64,000 nt of DNA, taken from assembly GCF_014635885.1 (NCBI RefSeq), contig NZ_BMDR01000001.1, positions 496,001-560,000 of the forward strand, given 5' to 3'. The stretch is from Acinetobacter vivianii. GTDB taxonomy: Bacteria > Pseudomonadota > Gammaproteobacteria > Pseudomonadales > Moraxellaceae. Positions 8,984 through 18,676 of the stretch are shown here, piece by piece. The notes under the pieces were generated by a model. That model worked only from the letters and a program-made list of their open reading frames with translations. It ran no database searches and was not told the origin of the DNA. Position numbers and translations under genes: made by a program. Positions within the stretch are counted from its first letter, which is position 1. Each line of letters starts with the position of its first letter.

Positions 8984-10009
8984 CTATACTTTATTTTTTA
9001 ATCGGGTTGCATGTGGGGTGTTGCCATACCAGCGTTTGTAGGCATGAATGAAACTGGCAGGCTCTGCATAGCCTAACCATTCAGAAATTTGCTCGATGGA
9101 GGTTTGGGTTAAAGACAAATAATAGTCTGCAAGAATTTTTCGAACCTCTTCCCTGATCTGGAGAAATGTCACCTGCTCTTGGGACAAATAACGGCGCAAG
9201 GTACGTGAATTTAAGTGCAATCGATCCGCTACTTCCTCCATAGACGGGATTTGCCCTTTACTATTCATCAATACTTGCTGAACCTGATGGGTATATTTCT
9301 TTTGTGATTGTCGTTTATCCAGCGTCTGTCGACATTGTTCTTCTGCAGCATGTAACACCAGCTCATTGGCCATACTCAACTTCTGATCTATTTTTTCTGC
9401 GTTTAGGACAATAAGGTTTTTTGATCCGCCAAATTCTGGGGTAACGCCAAATAGCGCGGTATAAGGCTGCATTTCTCCCCGAAGCGGAAAAGAAAATACT
9501 ACTTTTTGACAGAGATGATCCTGCATTAAATCGCGTTGCACGGTAATGAGTGCAGCTACATCTCGTTCAATAATAAATGGCCATAACGTTTTTGGAATCC
9601 CTTCATCCACCACAATTTCAATTTGAATACTTTGGGTCTCGGTTTGTTCCGATACCACAAACTGGCTAAAAGCAAAGGATAAGGGAAAATAGGCCAATGC
9701 AAAGTTCAAAGCTTCACGAATATTGGCACTACTGATCAAAGCAAGTCCTAATGAGCCAAAAGTCGTAAAGTGATAACGTGTTCCGATTTCCAGCCCTAGC
9801 AAAGGCCGTTGTCCGAATTTCTCTACCAGATTACGGATCAGTTGTAATTCTTGCTGGCCTGTCACCAGTGTATTGGGATCAAGCAATTGCTGTTGTTCTA
9901 AGCCTGTTCCTTTCAGAATCTGATGATGGTTGACTCCTAACTCTGCGGCAAAATCAGCCATCAGGCGAACACTATGGATACTTCGTTCGTAGGACCATAA
10001 GTACTTCAA
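8984..10009 (-). CDS. AraC-family regulator (OruR/ArgR-type, arabinose-binding-like N-domain)
   Basis: A 341-residue activator. Residues 1 to about 210 match the AraC-family ligand domain of the OruR type (start SVRLMADFAAELGVNHHQIL, then TTFGSLGLALISSANIREAL). The C-terminal ~100 residues form the double helix-turn-helix, with ISEWLGYAEPASFIHAYKRW in the second motif. The frame starts with TTG at 10009, 7 bases after GGAGAAG; the nearby ATG at 10022 is in another frame. It is divergent from the Baeyer-Villiger monooxygenase/SDR operon across a 113-base gap, so it is very probably its activator. In this family such pairs respond to ketone or fatty-acid-like effectors, but the effector here is unknown. 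Confidence 0.88.
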   Translation of the reverse strand: MKYLWSYERSIHSVRLMADFAAELGVNHHQILKGTGLEQQQLLDPNTLVTGQQELQLIRNLVEKFGQRPLLGLEIGTRYHFTTFGSLGLALISSANIREALNFALAYFPLSFAFSQFVVSEQTETQSIQIEIVVDEGIPKTLWPFIIERDVAALITVQRDLMQDHLCQKVVFSFPLRGEMQPYTALFGVTPEFGGSKNLIVLNAEKIDQKLSMANELVLHAAEEQCRQTLDKRQSQKKYTHQVQQVLMNSKGQIPSMEEVADRLHLNSRTLRRYLSQEQVTFLQIREEVRKILADYYLSLTQTSIEQISEWLGYAEPASFIHAYKRWYGNTPHATRLKNKV

Positions 10010-10122
10010 GCGTCTTCTCCATGTCCGCTAATCACAATATTTTGTCCTCATCCATCCTCTAAATCAATGCATGAAACGATTATTCTGCATGTAATACATG
10101 ATAATTTTCACTTGAGTCAGTT

Positions 10123-11655
10123 ATGTTTAAACAACAATTATCTTCAAATAAAAATATTCGTATCGCCATTATCGGCACAGGCTTTGGCGGATTGGGGCTG
10201 GCTATTCAGCTCAAACTTGCTGGATTTGAACAATTTACCTTATTTGAAAAAGCCAATGATGTCGGTGGTGTCTGGCGTGACAATACCTATCCTGGTGCAG
10301 CCTGTGACGTGCCTTCTCATCTGTATTCCTTTTCTTTTGAGCAGGAACTGGGTTGGAAAAACCGTTATGGCTCATCACAAGAAATTCATCAATACTTAAA
10401 ACATTGCACAGAAAAATATCAACTGTACCCGCATATCCAGTTTAATACTGAAATTGCCAGCGCTGATTTTGATGCGACTCAAGGTGTTTGGCATATCCAG
10501 AGTTTAACTGGGGAAAAATTTGAGGCGGAATTTCTAATTGCTGCGGTTGGTCAGCTCAACCGCCCTGCATATCCGAAAATTAAAGGTCTGGACAGTTTCA
10601 AAGGCAAAGCTTTCCATTCGGCGCGCTGGGATCATGACGATGACCTGAATAATAAGCGTGTCGCAGTCATTGGGACAGGTGCCAGTGCGATCCAGTTTGT
10701 ACCAGAGATCGTCAAGCAAGTGGCTCATTTAGATATTTATCAACGCTCTGCTCCTTATGTCATTCCAAAACCAGACCGTGTTTATTCAAAACTGGAACGA
10801 AAAGCATTTCAAAAACTTCCCATTTTGCAAAGCCTTGATCGCGTATTTCAATATAGTTATAACGAGATCCGCCTCAAAAGCTTTACCGCAACCTTAAATG
10901 AGATTCCATTAGCCGAATATATTTTCCAGCGACATATCCGCGAAGAAATTAAAGATCCGCATTTTCGTCATCGTCTAATGCCTGATTATCCGATTGGCTG
11001 TAAACGAATTCTGATTTCAAACCATTGGTACCGTAGTCTGGTTCGTCCGAATGTTGAGGTCATCAATACCGCAATTCAGGAAGTCACTGAAAATGGTATT
11101 GTCGATAAAGATGGCAAATTACGTGAAGTAGATACCATTATTTATGGAACAGGATTTGCTGCAACCGAGTTTATGGCACCGATGCAAATCACAGGACTCA
11201 AAGGTAAAAAATTAAAAGACCAATGGGCCGATGGTGCTGAAGCCTATTTAGGCTTAACGGTGAATGGCTTCCCGAATTTCTTTATGTTGTATGGCCCGAA
11301 CACCAATCTTGGTCATAACTCAATCGTCTATATGATTGAAAGTCAGGTGAACTATATTCTGGATGCAATTCAGGCACATATTCGCAATCAGCTTTGCTAT
11401 ACAGATATTAAGGCTGAAATCCAGACACAGTTTAATCAGGAAATTCAGGAACGGATGAAATCAACCATGTGGTCGCAAGGTTGTACCAGCTGGTATCAAA
11501 CTGCGACAGGAAAAAATACCAATAACTGGCCGGGCTTCACATTGGAATATCGTCAGCGTACCCGTCGCTTTGATCTGGAAAATTATCATCAGGTCGCAAA
11601 GTCAGCTCATACTCATGTTCAGCCACAACTTTTAGAACAACAAATGGCGGTTTAG
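10123..11655 (+). CDS. Flavin-containing Baeyer-Villiger monooxygenase
   Basis: A 510-residue class B flavoprotein monooxygenase. It has an N-terminal FAD-binding motif IGTGFGGLGLA (residues 17-27), the Baeyer-Villiger fingerprint FKGKAFHSARWD (residues 159-170, with the diagnostic His165 and Trp169), and a second NADPH-binding motif VIGTGASAIQ near residue 182. Such enzymes insert one oxygen next to a carbonyl, turning ketones into esters or lactones with NADPH and O2. The stop codon is directly followed by the ATG of an SDR gene, so the two are translated as a unit; the SDR would supply the ketone from an alcohol. An AraC regulator is divergent. Confidence 0.92.
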   Translation: MFKQQLSSNKNIRIAIIGTGFGGLGLAIQLKLAGFEQFTLFEKANDVGGVWRDNTYPGAACDVPSHLYSFSFEQELGWKNRYGSSQEIHQYLKHCTEKYQLYPHIQFNTEIASADFDATQGVWHIQSLTGEKFEAEFLIAAVGQLNRPAYPKIKGLDSFKGKAFHSARWDHDDDLNNKRVAVIGTGASAIQFVPEIVKQVAHLDIYQRSAPYVIPKPDRVYSKLERKAFQKLPILQSLDRVFQYSYNEIRLKSFTATLNEIPLAEYIFQRHIREEIKDPHFRHRLMPDYPIGCKRILISNHWYRSLVRPNVEVINTAIQEVTENGIVDKDGKLREVDTIIYGTGFAATEFMAPMQITGLKGKKLKDQWADGAEAYLGLTVNGFPNFFMLYGPNTNLGHNSIVYMIESQVNYILDAIQAHIRNQLCYTDIKAEIQTQFNQEIQERMKSTMWSQGCTSWYQTATGKNTNNWPGFTLEYRQRTRRFDLENYHQVAKSAHTHVQPQLLEQQMAV

Positions 11656-12498
11656 ATGAAAACATTTCATAACAAGGTCGCAGCCATTACAGGCGCTGGT
11701 TCAGGGATTGGTCAAGCACTTGCGGTCGCGTTGGCAAAAAAAGGCTGCCATCTGGCTTTATCTGATGTAAATGAACTGGGTCTAGCCAAGACACAGAATC
11801 TATTAAAAACATATCCAGTCAAAGTTAGCACACAGGTGGTCGATGTCGCTAATCGACAAGAAATGGCAGATTGGGCTAAAACGATTGCTGAACAGCATCA
11901 GCAGGTCAACCTGATCTTTAATAATGCGGGTGTGGCTATGGGCAGTACCGCGGAAGGTGTTAGCTATGATGATCTTGAATGGCTGATCGGGATTAATTTC
12001 TGGGGTGTGGTTTATGGCACCAAAGAGTTCCTACCTTACCTGAAACAGAGTGGTGACGGTCATATCATCAATATTTCCAGCATGTTTGGTTTGACAGCGC
12101 AACCAACACAAAGTGCTTATAATGCCAGTAAGTTCGCAGTTCGTGGCTTTACCGAATCTTTACGGCAAGAACTGGATATACAAGGTTCAGGTGTCAGTGC
12201 AACGTGTGTGCATTCCGGCGGGATTCGCACCAATATTGTTAAAGCTGCCCGTATTAATAATAGTGTCGAAATTTTAGGGCTAGACCCAGCAAACAGTCAG
12301 GCTGCTTTTGACAAAATACTGAGAACCTCTGCCGATGAGGCAGCAAAACAAATCCTGACAGCCGTGCGCAAAAATAAACGTCGTTTATTGATTGGTGCTG
12401 ATGCAAAAGCAGTTGATATCTTGCAACGAATTTTGCCACAAGGATATCAAAAGATTTTTGCGACAGCCTCTACCCTACAAGCTCAATTCTTCTCATAA
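11656..12498 (+). CDS. Short-chain dehydrogenase/reductase (SDR)
   Basis: A 280-residue classical SDR with the cofactor motif TGAGSGIGQALA at residues 13-24, the NNAGVA structural motif, the catalytic serine in NISSMFG and the YxxxK motif in YNASKFAVRGF. It starts at the base after the monooxygenase stop codon, which indicates translational coupling. Paired with a Baeyer-Villiger enzyme it most likely oxidises a secondary alcohol to the ketone that the monooxygenase then attacks; that pairing is inference. No hydrolase gene for the resulting ester follows; instead the operon ends before the copper locus. Confidence 0.9.
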   Translation: MKTFHNKVAAITGAGSGIGQALAVALAKKGCHLALSDVNELGLAKTQNLLKTYPVKVSTQVVDVANRQEMADWAKTIAEQHQQVNLIFNNAGVAMGSTAEGVSYDDLEWLIGINFWGVVYGTKEFLPYLKQSGDGHIINISSMFGLTAQPTQSAYNASKFAVRGFTESLRQELDIQGSGVSATCVHSGGIRTNIVKAARINNSVEILGLDPANSQAAFDKILRTSADEAAKQILTAVRKNKRRLLIGADAKAVDILQRILPQGYQKIFATASTLQAQFFS

Positions 12499-12816
12499 AT
12501 AAAATATGTATGGTGATCGGCCATTCGCTGGGTGTATGAATGCTCGATCATTGAGATCAAAAACTGTATTTCAACAATTTTTATTTTGATGCTTTAATTC
12601 ATAGCCCAATATCGCACATCAATCATTCTGATTAAAAAAACATATATTTCCATTTAAAGTTCATTCATTTTGCTTTTTTAATTGCGATGAAAATAATAAA
12701 TTTAACGAGCTAAATAAACAGATATAACCCTAAAAATTGAAAATCCCCTCTTGACCTTCCCATAATGTTAAGGTCTATGCTTTAAGCAATCAGAATTAAC
12801 TCTATAGGTCTTACTT
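12499..12816 (+). other. Intergenic region upstream of copA
   Basis: A 318-base spacer. The last 70 bases contain the CueR-controlled copA promoter; the remaining AT-rich part shows no gene, and the terminator of the monooxygenase operon, which should lie here, could not be pinpointed. Confidence 0.6.
12751..12781 (+). promoter_or_regulatory. CueR-type copper-responsive promoter of copA
   Basis: TTGACC (-35, 12751-12756) and TATGCT (-10, 12776-12781) are 19 bp apart, the over-long spacer typical of MerR-family promoters. The spacer holds the dyad ACCTTCCC-N5-GTTAAGGT type operator at 12754-12774. The same arrangement with 17 of 21 operator positions shared (in inverted orientation) is found upstream of the copZ-like gene at 16094-16124. 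Confidence 0.85.
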
Positions 12817-15300
12817 ATGGAAACCCAAACAAATACAGAGACTAAAAATATAAAAGTTTCACTTCAAGTTGAAGGAATGACCTGCGCCAGTTGTGTCGGT
12901 CGTGTCGAAACTGCCTTAAAAAAAGTTGAAGGCGTACAATCCGCCTCCGTGAATTTAGCCACTGAACGTGCAGATATCACCTTGACTAAGTCGATAGATC
13001 GACAAGTACTGATTCAGGCAATCGAGCGAACGGGTTATGACGTCCCTGCCAATACAGTAGAGCTTTCTATTGAGGGGATGACCTGTGCTTCGTGTGTGAG
13101 TCGGGTTGAAAAAGCATTGAATGCTGTAGCAGGCGTAAAAACAGCCAATGTCAATCTCGCTACAGAACGTGCAACCGTAAATGGTACAGCCAGTATTGGA
13201 AGCCTCATCGCAGCGATTGATAAGGCGGGTTATGATGCCAAAGAAATTCAGGCGGCGGCTCCAGATCAAACAGAACAACTTGAGAAGAAAGATCAGGAAA
13301 GAACAGAACTCAAACGTGACCTGATCCTTGCCACGATTCTGGCCTTGCCTGTGTTTATTCTGGAAATGGGTTCTCACCTGATTCCGGGTGTTCATCATCT
13401 GATTGAACACAGCATTGGGATTCAAAACAGTTGGTACTTACAATTCGTTTTAACCACTTTAGTCCTAATTATTCCGGGTCGACGTTTTTATAGTAAAGGT
13501 ATTCCTGCCTTATTCCGTTTAGCACCCGATATGAACTCTTTGGTAGCAGTCGGGACTTTAGCCGCTTATCTCTTCTCACTGGTCGCTACCTTTACACCGA
13601 CACTGTTGCCAACAGGAACCGTCAATGTTTACTACGAAGCAGCAGCCGTTATTGTGGCTTTAATCCTGTTAGGACGGTTTCTTGAAGCCAAAGCCAAAGG
13701 CCGAACTTCGGAAGCGATTCAACGTTTGGTTAGCTTACAGGCAAAAGTTGCTCATGTTTCACAAGATGGTCAAATCACTGACATTCCAATCGATCAAGTA
13801 GTTGCGGGCGACTTGGTGATGGTGAAACCTGGTGAACGAATCCCTGTCGATGGCGAAGTGATTGAAGGTCAAAGCTTCGTCGATGAATCCATGATTACAG
13901 GCGAGCCTATTCCTGTTGAGAAGAATATCGGCAGTCAGGTGGTGGGCGGAACCGTTAACCAAAATGGCAACTTGAGTTTTAAAGCGCTGGCTGTGGGTGG
14001 CGACACAATGCTTGCGCAAATTATCCGTCTGGTTGAGCAAGCGCAAGGTTCTAAAATGCCGATTCAGGCAGTGGTGGATAAAGTGACATTATGGTTTGTG
14101 CCTGCCGTCATGTTGGCTGCCCTACTAACTTTCCTCGTCTGGCTGATTTTTGGGCCATCGCCCGCTTTAACTTTCGCTTTGGTCAATGCTGTTGCGGTAC
14201 TGATTATCGCATGTCCATGTGCAATGGGATTGGCAACGCCAACTTCGATTATGGTCGGTACAGGTCGTGGCGCAGAGTTAGGTGTATTGTTCCGTAAAGG
14301 CGAAGCTTTACAACTGCTAAAAGATGCTCAAGTGGTTGCGGTGGATAAAACAGGCACATTAACCGAAGGTCATCCTGTATTGACAGATTTTGAGGTGACT
14401 CGCTCTTTTCAACGCGATGAGGTGTTGAGTCTGGTTGCGGCTGTTGAAGCGCGCTCAGAACATCCAATTGCTAAAGCGATTGTCGATGAAGCGAAATTGC
14501 AACAACTGGGACTTCCGCAAGTTGAGCGGTTTGAGTCAGTGACAGGTATGGGTGTTGATGCCAGCATAAATGGTCAGGCCATTCAGATTGGTGCAGATCG
14601 CTATATGGTTCAACTGGGTATTGAGGTTGCACCTTTTGCGGCTACAGCACAACGTTTAGGTGACGAAGGCAAATCGCCACTCTATGTTGCCATTGATGGT
14701 GCACTTGCTGGGATTATCGCTGTCGCAGATCCGATTAAAGAGTCAACACCAGCAGCCATTCAGGCATTACATCAGCTCGGTTTAAAAGTAGCCATGATTA
14801 CGGGTGACAATGCACGTACGGCCCATGCGATTGCCAAACAACTGGGCATCGACGAAGTAATTGCAGAAGTTCTACCTGAAGGCAAAGTCAAAGCAGTACA
14901 ACAGTTAAAAGCAAAATACGGCAATATTGCCTTTGTCGGTGATGGTATTAATGATGCCCCTGCGCTTGCAGAAGCGGATGTAGGTCTTGCCATTGGTACG
15001 GGCACAGATGTTGCGATTGAATCTGCGGATGTGGTGTTGATGTCAGGCAATCTGCAAGGTGTAGCCAATGCCATTGCTTTATCCAAAGCGACGATTGGCA
15101 ATATTCACCAGAACCTGTTTTGGGCCTTTGCTTACAATACCCTGTTGATTCCTGTGGCTGCAGGGCTACTCTATCCAGCCTATGGTATCCTGATGTCACC
15201 TATCTTTGCAGCGGGTGCGATGGCACTGTCTAGTGTCTTTGTGCTGGGTAATGCATTACGTTTACGTCGTTTCCAGCCACCTTCTACACGCAGTAGCTAA
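12817..15300 (+). CDS. copA: Copper-exporting P1B-type ATPase
   Basis: An 827-residue Cu(I) efflux ATPase. Two N-terminal heavy-metal-binding domains each carry GMTCASC (cysteine pairs at 23/26 and 90/93). Downstream are the TGEP phosphatase motif, the membrane CPC metal site (about 466-468), the phosphorylated aspartate in DKTGT (about 510), the SEHPIAKAI nucleotide-binding motif and GDGIND (about 708-713). It pumps cytoplasmic Cu+ to the periplasm using ATP. Its promoter has a CueR box, and its TAA overlaps the beginning of the cueR leader, so copA and cueR form one operon. Length and motif set are those of complete CopA proteins. Confidence 0.95.
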   Translation: METQTNTETKNIKVSLQVEGMTCASCVGRVETALKKVEGVQSASVNLATERADITLTKSIDRQVLIQAIERTGYDVPANTVELSIEGMTCASCVSRVEKALNAVAGVKTANVNLATERATVNGTASIGSLIAAIDKAGYDAKEIQAAAPDQTEQLEKKDQERTELKRDLILATILALPVFILEMGSHLIPGVHHLIEHSIGIQNSWYLQFVLTTLVLIIPGRRFYSKGIPALFRLAPDMNSLVAVGTLAAYLFSLVATFTPTLLPTGTVNVYYEAAAVIVALILLGRFLEAKAKGRTSEAIQRLVSLQAKVAHVSQDGQITDIPIDQVVAGDLVMVKPGERIPVDGEVIEGQSFVDESMITGEPIPVEKNIGSQVVGGTVNQNGNLSFKALAVGGDTMLAQIIRLVEQAQGSKMPIQAVVDKVTLWFVPAVMLAALLTFLVWLIFGPSPALTFALVNAVAVLIIACPCAMGLATPTSIMVGTGRGAELGVLFRKGEALQLLKDAQVVAVDKTGTLTEGHPVLTDFEVTRSFQRDEVLSLVAAVEARSEHPIAKAIVDEAKLQQLGLPQVERFESVTGMGVDASINGQAIQIGADRYMVQLGIEVAPFAATAQRLGDEGKSPLYVAIDGALAGIIAVADPIKESTPAAIQALHQLGLKVAMITGDNARTAHAIAKQLGIDEVIAEVLPEGKVKAVQQLKAKYGNIAFVGDGINDAPALAEADVGLAIGTGTDVAIESADVVLMSGNLQGVANAIALSKATIGNIHQNLFWAFAYNTLLIPVAAGLLYPAYGILMSPIFAAGAMALSSVFVLGNALRLRRFQPPSTRSS

Positions 15301-15311
15301 TGGAGGATGTT

Positions 15312-15770
15312 ATGAATATTGGTAAAGTATCTCAGGCTTCTGGCGTGACTGCCAAGATGATCCGTTATTACGAGCAGATAGGTTTGATTCCAGCGGCTGG
15401 ACGTAGCAATGCGGGTTATCGCTCTTATTCAGATAATGATGTTGAGCGTTTGAAATTTATTAAACGTAGTCGTGAATTAGGCTTCTCGGTAGCAGAAATC
15501 ACCGATCTGCTAGATTTATGGAACAATCGCAACAGGCATAGCGCGGATGTAAAACATCTGGCTCAAGCACATATCCATAAGTTAGAAGAACGCATTCAGG
15601 ATTTACAGCAAATGGCGCAAACCTTGCAAACTTTGGTGGATTGTTGCGCTGGTGACAATCGTCCCGACTGTCCAATTCTTGAGGGCTTGAGAGAACCGAG
15701 TCATGAAATGAAGGATATCCACCATCATAATGATTTGCTCTCGCTCTCACCCTTAACTGGGCGTAAATAA
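15312..15770 (+). CDS. cueR: CueR, MerR-family Cu(I)-responsive activator
   Basis: A 152-residue MerR-family protein. GGAGG lies 5 bases before the ATG at 15312, which is preferred to an ATG at 15300 that overlaps the copA stop. The N-terminal helix-turn-helix (IGKVSQASGVTAKMIRYYE) is followed by a dimerisation helix and a C-terminal metal loop CAGDNRPDC. With this start the two cysteines fall at positions 112 and 120, exactly the Cu(I) ligands known in E. coli CueR. It should bind the two 19-bp-spacer promoters at 12751 and 16094 and activate them by DNA distortion when copper is present. It is placed downstream of copA, so it is autoregulated through the copA promoter. Confidence 0.93.
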   Translation: MNIGKVSQASGVTAKMIRYYEQIGLIPAAGRSNAGYRSYSDNDVERLKFIKRSRELGFSVAEITDLLDLWNNRNRHSADVKHLAQAHIHKLEERIQDLQQMAQTLQTLVDCCAGDNRPDCPILEGLREPSHEMKDIHHHNDLLSLSPLTGRK

Positions 15771-15825
15771 GATTTACTGCAAGGCTATAGACATATGGCC
15801 TTTTAATTTTTTAGCATTTTCTTGA

Positions 15826-15862
15826 AATTAAAAAAGCGGCTATATCAGCCGCTTTTTTAATT
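15826..15862. terminator. Bidirectional intrinsic terminator
   Basis: 16-bp stem (core AAAAAAGCGGCT / AGCCGCTTTTTT) with a 5-base loop, between convergent cueR and copZ-like genes. Confidence 0.88.
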
Positions 15863-15871
15863 AGATACAGA

Positions 15872-16063
15872 TTAACGTGGTGGAAAACCTGCTTCTGCTA
15901 ATGCATCAGCCACTTGCTGTTGTGATGCCGTGGTTTCTACTTTTACACTACGGTTAGGTGGATCAGTGATGACCTTTGCATTGGCATCCACTTCTTGAAT
16001 CGCGCGCGTTACGCCACGTGCACAGCCACCACAAGTCATATTTTCTACATGAAATTCCATCAT
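15872..16063 (-). CDS. copZ: Copper chaperone CopZ-like heavy-metal-associated protein
   Basis: A 63-residue single heavy-metal-associated domain with the metal motif MTCGGC near the N-terminus and the expected beta-alpha-beta-beta-alpha-beta pattern (EFHVENMTC, RSVKVETTA, ADALAEAGF). It should carry Cu(I) in the cytoplasm and hand it to CopA. GGAG lies 4 or 7 bases before two consecutive ATG codons (16063 and 16060), so either may be used. It converges with cueR over a shared terminator and has its own CueR-type promoter, which makes it a second target of the same regulator. Confidence 0.88.
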   Translation of the reverse strand: MMEFHVENMTCGGCARGVTRAIQEVDANAKVITDPPNRSVKVETTASQQQVADALAEAGFPPR

Positions 16064-16093
16064 ACAACTCCAATCAGATGAGGATATGAACCT

Positions 16094-16124
16094 AATATAA
16101 ACGTTCCCATTATAGTAAGGTCAA
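16094..16124 (-). promoter_or_regulatory. CueR-type promoter of the copZ-like gene
   Basis: Read on the minus strand: TTGACC (16124-16119), 19-base spacer, TATATT (16099-16094). The operator at 16101-16121 matches the inverted copA operator at 17 of 21 positions, so the same MerR-family activator should use both. Confidence 0.83.
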
Positions 16125-16171
16125 GCGTTTTAAACTGTTATCTATAAAATGATATGAAATCATGAAAATAA

Positions 16172-16200
16172 AAAAAGTGCATGATCAACATGCACTTTTT
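16172..16200 (-). terminator. Intrinsic terminator behind the OsmC-YcaO gene
   Basis: 12-bp stem AAAAAGTGCATG / CATGCACTTTTT with a 5-base loop; on the minus strand it is followed by further T residues, 20 bases after the stop codon. Confidence 0.82.
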
Positions 16201-16220
16201 AAATGAATATTTAACGTGTT

Positions 16221-18425
16221 TTAGACATTTAAGCCAACTGCTTTCGCACGCGCTTTGTGCAATTTTTTATAGCTGTCGATTAAACGTAAATGACGATCAA
16301 GTCCTTCCAATTGCATATTGGTTGGTGTTAAGCCGTAGAAACGAACTGTGCCTTCAACCGAACCGATAACCGCGTCCATACGTTCATTGCCAAACATACG
16401 GCGGAAATTGATCTCGTAATCTTCCAGTTCCATTTCATCATCGAGCAAGACTTCAAGCACGACATTCATGCACTGATAGAATAAACCGCGTTCTACCGTG
16501 TTGGTGTTGTACTGCAAGAAGGTCTCAACCAGCTCTTTGGCTTCTTCAAACTGTTGCAATGCAACATAGATCAATAACTTCAATTCAAGCAGCGTTAACT
16601 GGCCCCAAACGGTATTGTCATCAAATTCAATGCCAATCAAGGTGGTGATTTCAGTGTAATCATCCAGTTCGCATTCTTCTAAACGCTCGACCAATGCTTC
16701 CAGCTGTGCTTCATCTAAACGGTGTAGATTGAGAATATCTTCACGGAATAATAAGGCTTTATTGGTATTGTCCCAAATCAGGTCTTCAACCAGATAAATT
16801 TCAGAATAATCAGGTACCAGAATACGACATGCTGTTGCACCTAAGTGCTCATACACCGCCATGTAGACTTCTTTACCCATTTCCTCAAGAATGCCAAATA
16901 ACTCAGCTGCTTCTTCAGCATTTGAGTTTTCGCCTTCATTGGTGAAGTCCCACTCGACAAAATCATAATCAGATTTGGCACTAAAGAAACGCCAAGAAAC
17001 CAAGCCGCTTGAGTCGATGAAATGCTCAACAAAATTATTTGGCTCAGTCACTGCGTTGCTTTGGAAGGTTGGCTGCGGTAAGTCGTTTAGTCCTTCGAAA
17101 CTACGGCCTTGCAATAACTCAGTCAAACTACGTTCTAAAGCGACTTCAAAGCTAGGGTGCGCGCCAAATGAGGCAAAGACACCGCCTGTACGTGGGTTCA
17201 TTAGCGTCACACACATTGCAGGGAATTGACCGCCTAATGAAGCATCTTTGACAAGTACTGGGAAGCCTTGTTCTTCCAGACCTTGGATACCTGCTACGAT
17301 AGCTGGGTATTTGGCCAATACCTCTTGTGGTACGTCTGGCAAAGCAATTTCACCTTCCAGAATTTCACGTTTTACCGCGCGTTCAAAAATTTCAGATAAG
17401 CACTGAACCTGAGCTTCAGCCAAGGTATTGCCCGCGCTCATGCCATTACTGAGATATAAATTCTCAATCAGATTCGATGGGAAATAGACAGTTTCATTGT
17501 CAGATTGACGTACGAATGGTAATGAACAAATACCACGTTCAGTATTGCCCGAGTTGGTGTCGTACAGATGTGTGCCCAGTAACTCATCGTCAGGGTTATA
17601 AATTTCTAAACAATATTCATCCAGAATTTCTTGTGGTAACTCGCCATTTGGACCCGGCTTAAACCATTTTTCATCTGGATAATGCACAAATTCTGCATTG
17701 GCAATCTCTTCACCCCAGAACTGGTCGTTATAGAAGAAATTACAGTTTAAACGTTCAATGAATTCACCTAAAGCCGATGCCAAAGCACTTTCTTTGGTTG
17801 AGCCTTTACCATTGGTAAAACACATTGGAGACTGTGCATCACGGATGTGTAATGACCATACATTCGGCACAATATTACGCCATGATGCAATTTCAATCTT
17901 CATGCCTAAACCAGCCAAAATCTCAGACATATTGGCAATGGTTTGTTCTAGCGGCAGGTCTTTGCCCAAAATATAAGTATTGTTTTCTGAAGTCAGACTT
18001 GGCATCAGCAACGCTTGCGCATCTGCATCAATACTTTCCACTTCTTCGATGATAAATTCAGGGCCCGTCTGGATTACCTTCTTTACCGTACAGCGATCAA
18101 TCGAACGTAAGATGCCTTGACGGTCTTTTTCAGAAATATCCGCTGGGAGTTCAACCTGAATTTTAAAAATCTGTTTATAACGGTTTTCAGGATCGACAAT
18201 ATTATTTTGTGATAAACGAATATTATCCGTCGGAATGTCACGCGCAGCACAATACACTTTGACAAAGTAAGCCGCACACAACGCAGATGAAGCAAGGAAA
18301 TAGTCGAATGGACCGGGCGCAGAGCCATCGCCCTTATAGCGAATGGGCTGATCGGCGATTACCGTAAAATCATCAAACTTCGCCTCTTGTCGAAGATTGT
18401 CGAGATAATTAACCTTAATTTCCAT
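16221..18425 (-). CDS. ycaO: OsmC-YcaO fusion protein (ribosomal S12 methylthiolation accessory type)
   Basis: A 734-residue two-part protein. Residues 1 to about 140 form an OsmC/Ohr-like domain with the segment FLASSALCAAYFVKVYCAA, whose Cys50 and Cys59 match the redox cysteine pair of OsmC proteins. From about residue 155 on it follows E. coli YcaO closely, starting NVWSLHIRDAQSPMCFTNGKG, then ALASALGEFIERL (ATP-binding acidic residues), LSNGMSAGNT and SFGAHPSFEVALERSLTELL. E. coli YcaO aids RimO in methylthiolation of ribosomal protein S12 and lacks the OsmC part, so the fusion is notable. AGGTG six bases upstream supports the start. A LysR gene lies upstream on the same strand, and no leader peptide gene is nearby, so a RiPP role is unlikely. 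Confidence 0.88.
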   Translation of the reverse strand: MEIKVNYLDNLRQEAKFDDFTVIADQPIRYKGDGSAPGPFDYFLASSALCAAYFVKVYCAARDIPTDNIRLSQNNIVDPENRYKQIFKIQVELPADISEKDRQGILRSIDRCTVKKVIQTGPEFIIEEVESIDADAQALLMPSLTSENNTYILGKDLPLEQTIANMSEILAGLGMKIEIASWRNIVPNVWSLHIRDAQSPMCFTNGKGSTKESALASALGEFIERLNCNFFYNDQFWGEEIANAEFVHYPDEKWFKPGPNGELPQEILDEYCLEIYNPDDELLGTHLYDTNSGNTERGICSLPFVRQSDNETVYFPSNLIENLYLSNGMSAGNTLAEAQVQCLSEIFERAVKREILEGEIALPDVPQEVLAKYPAIVAGIQGLEEQGFPVLVKDASLGGQFPAMCVTLMNPRTGGVFASFGAHPSFEVALERSLTELLQGRSFEGLNDLPQPTFQSNAVTEPNNFVEHFIDSSGLVSWRFFSAKSDYDFVEWDFTNEGENSNAEEAAELFGILEEMGKEVYMAVYEHLGATACRILVPDYSEIYLVEDLIWDNTNKALLFREDILNLHRLDEAQLEALVERLEECELDDYTEITTLIGIEFDDNTVWGQLTLLELKLLIYVALQQFEEAKELVETFLQYNTNTVERGLFYQCMNVVLEVLLDDEMELEDYEINFRRMFGNERMDAVIGSVEGTVRFYGLTPTNMQLEGLDRHLRLIDSYKKLHKARAKAVGLNV

Positions 18426-18676
18426 GCGAACACCTAAATATTCTTATGCGTTGCAAGCACACAAGAGTGAAAATATTGATTGATAAGCCGAATCGTAGAT
18501 ATGAAATAGACTTAAAAAAGAAAGCTGTGGCTAAGGTCATTTAAGCACGATCGTACACTGACCTTAGTAATAATGGCCGCTATTATAGAAGTATTTTGTG
18601 TAATTGATAACTTTTGTCTGTTTTTCTAGCCTTTTTATGAACAGTCAGCTGAATTGTTGATGATTGAACCGGATAT

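Noticed and set aside
10067..10399. 110-codon plus-strand frame across the monooxygenase start
   Set aside because: Overlaps the real monooxygenase gene in another frame and has no recognisable protein features.
12955..13425. 156-codon minus-strand frame inside copA
   Set aside because: Lies wholly in the copA coding sequence, with a composition expected from reading its complement; no known domain.
15781..15804. Additional terminator right after cueR (AAGGC/GCCTT)
   Set aside because: Stem of only five base pairs with a large loop; the strong stem at 15826-15862 explains termination.
16221..18425. YcaO protein as part of a RiPP (azole peptide) cluster
   Set aside because: No precursor peptide, dehydrogenase or partner genes are adjacent and the sequence follows the S12-modification YcaO type.
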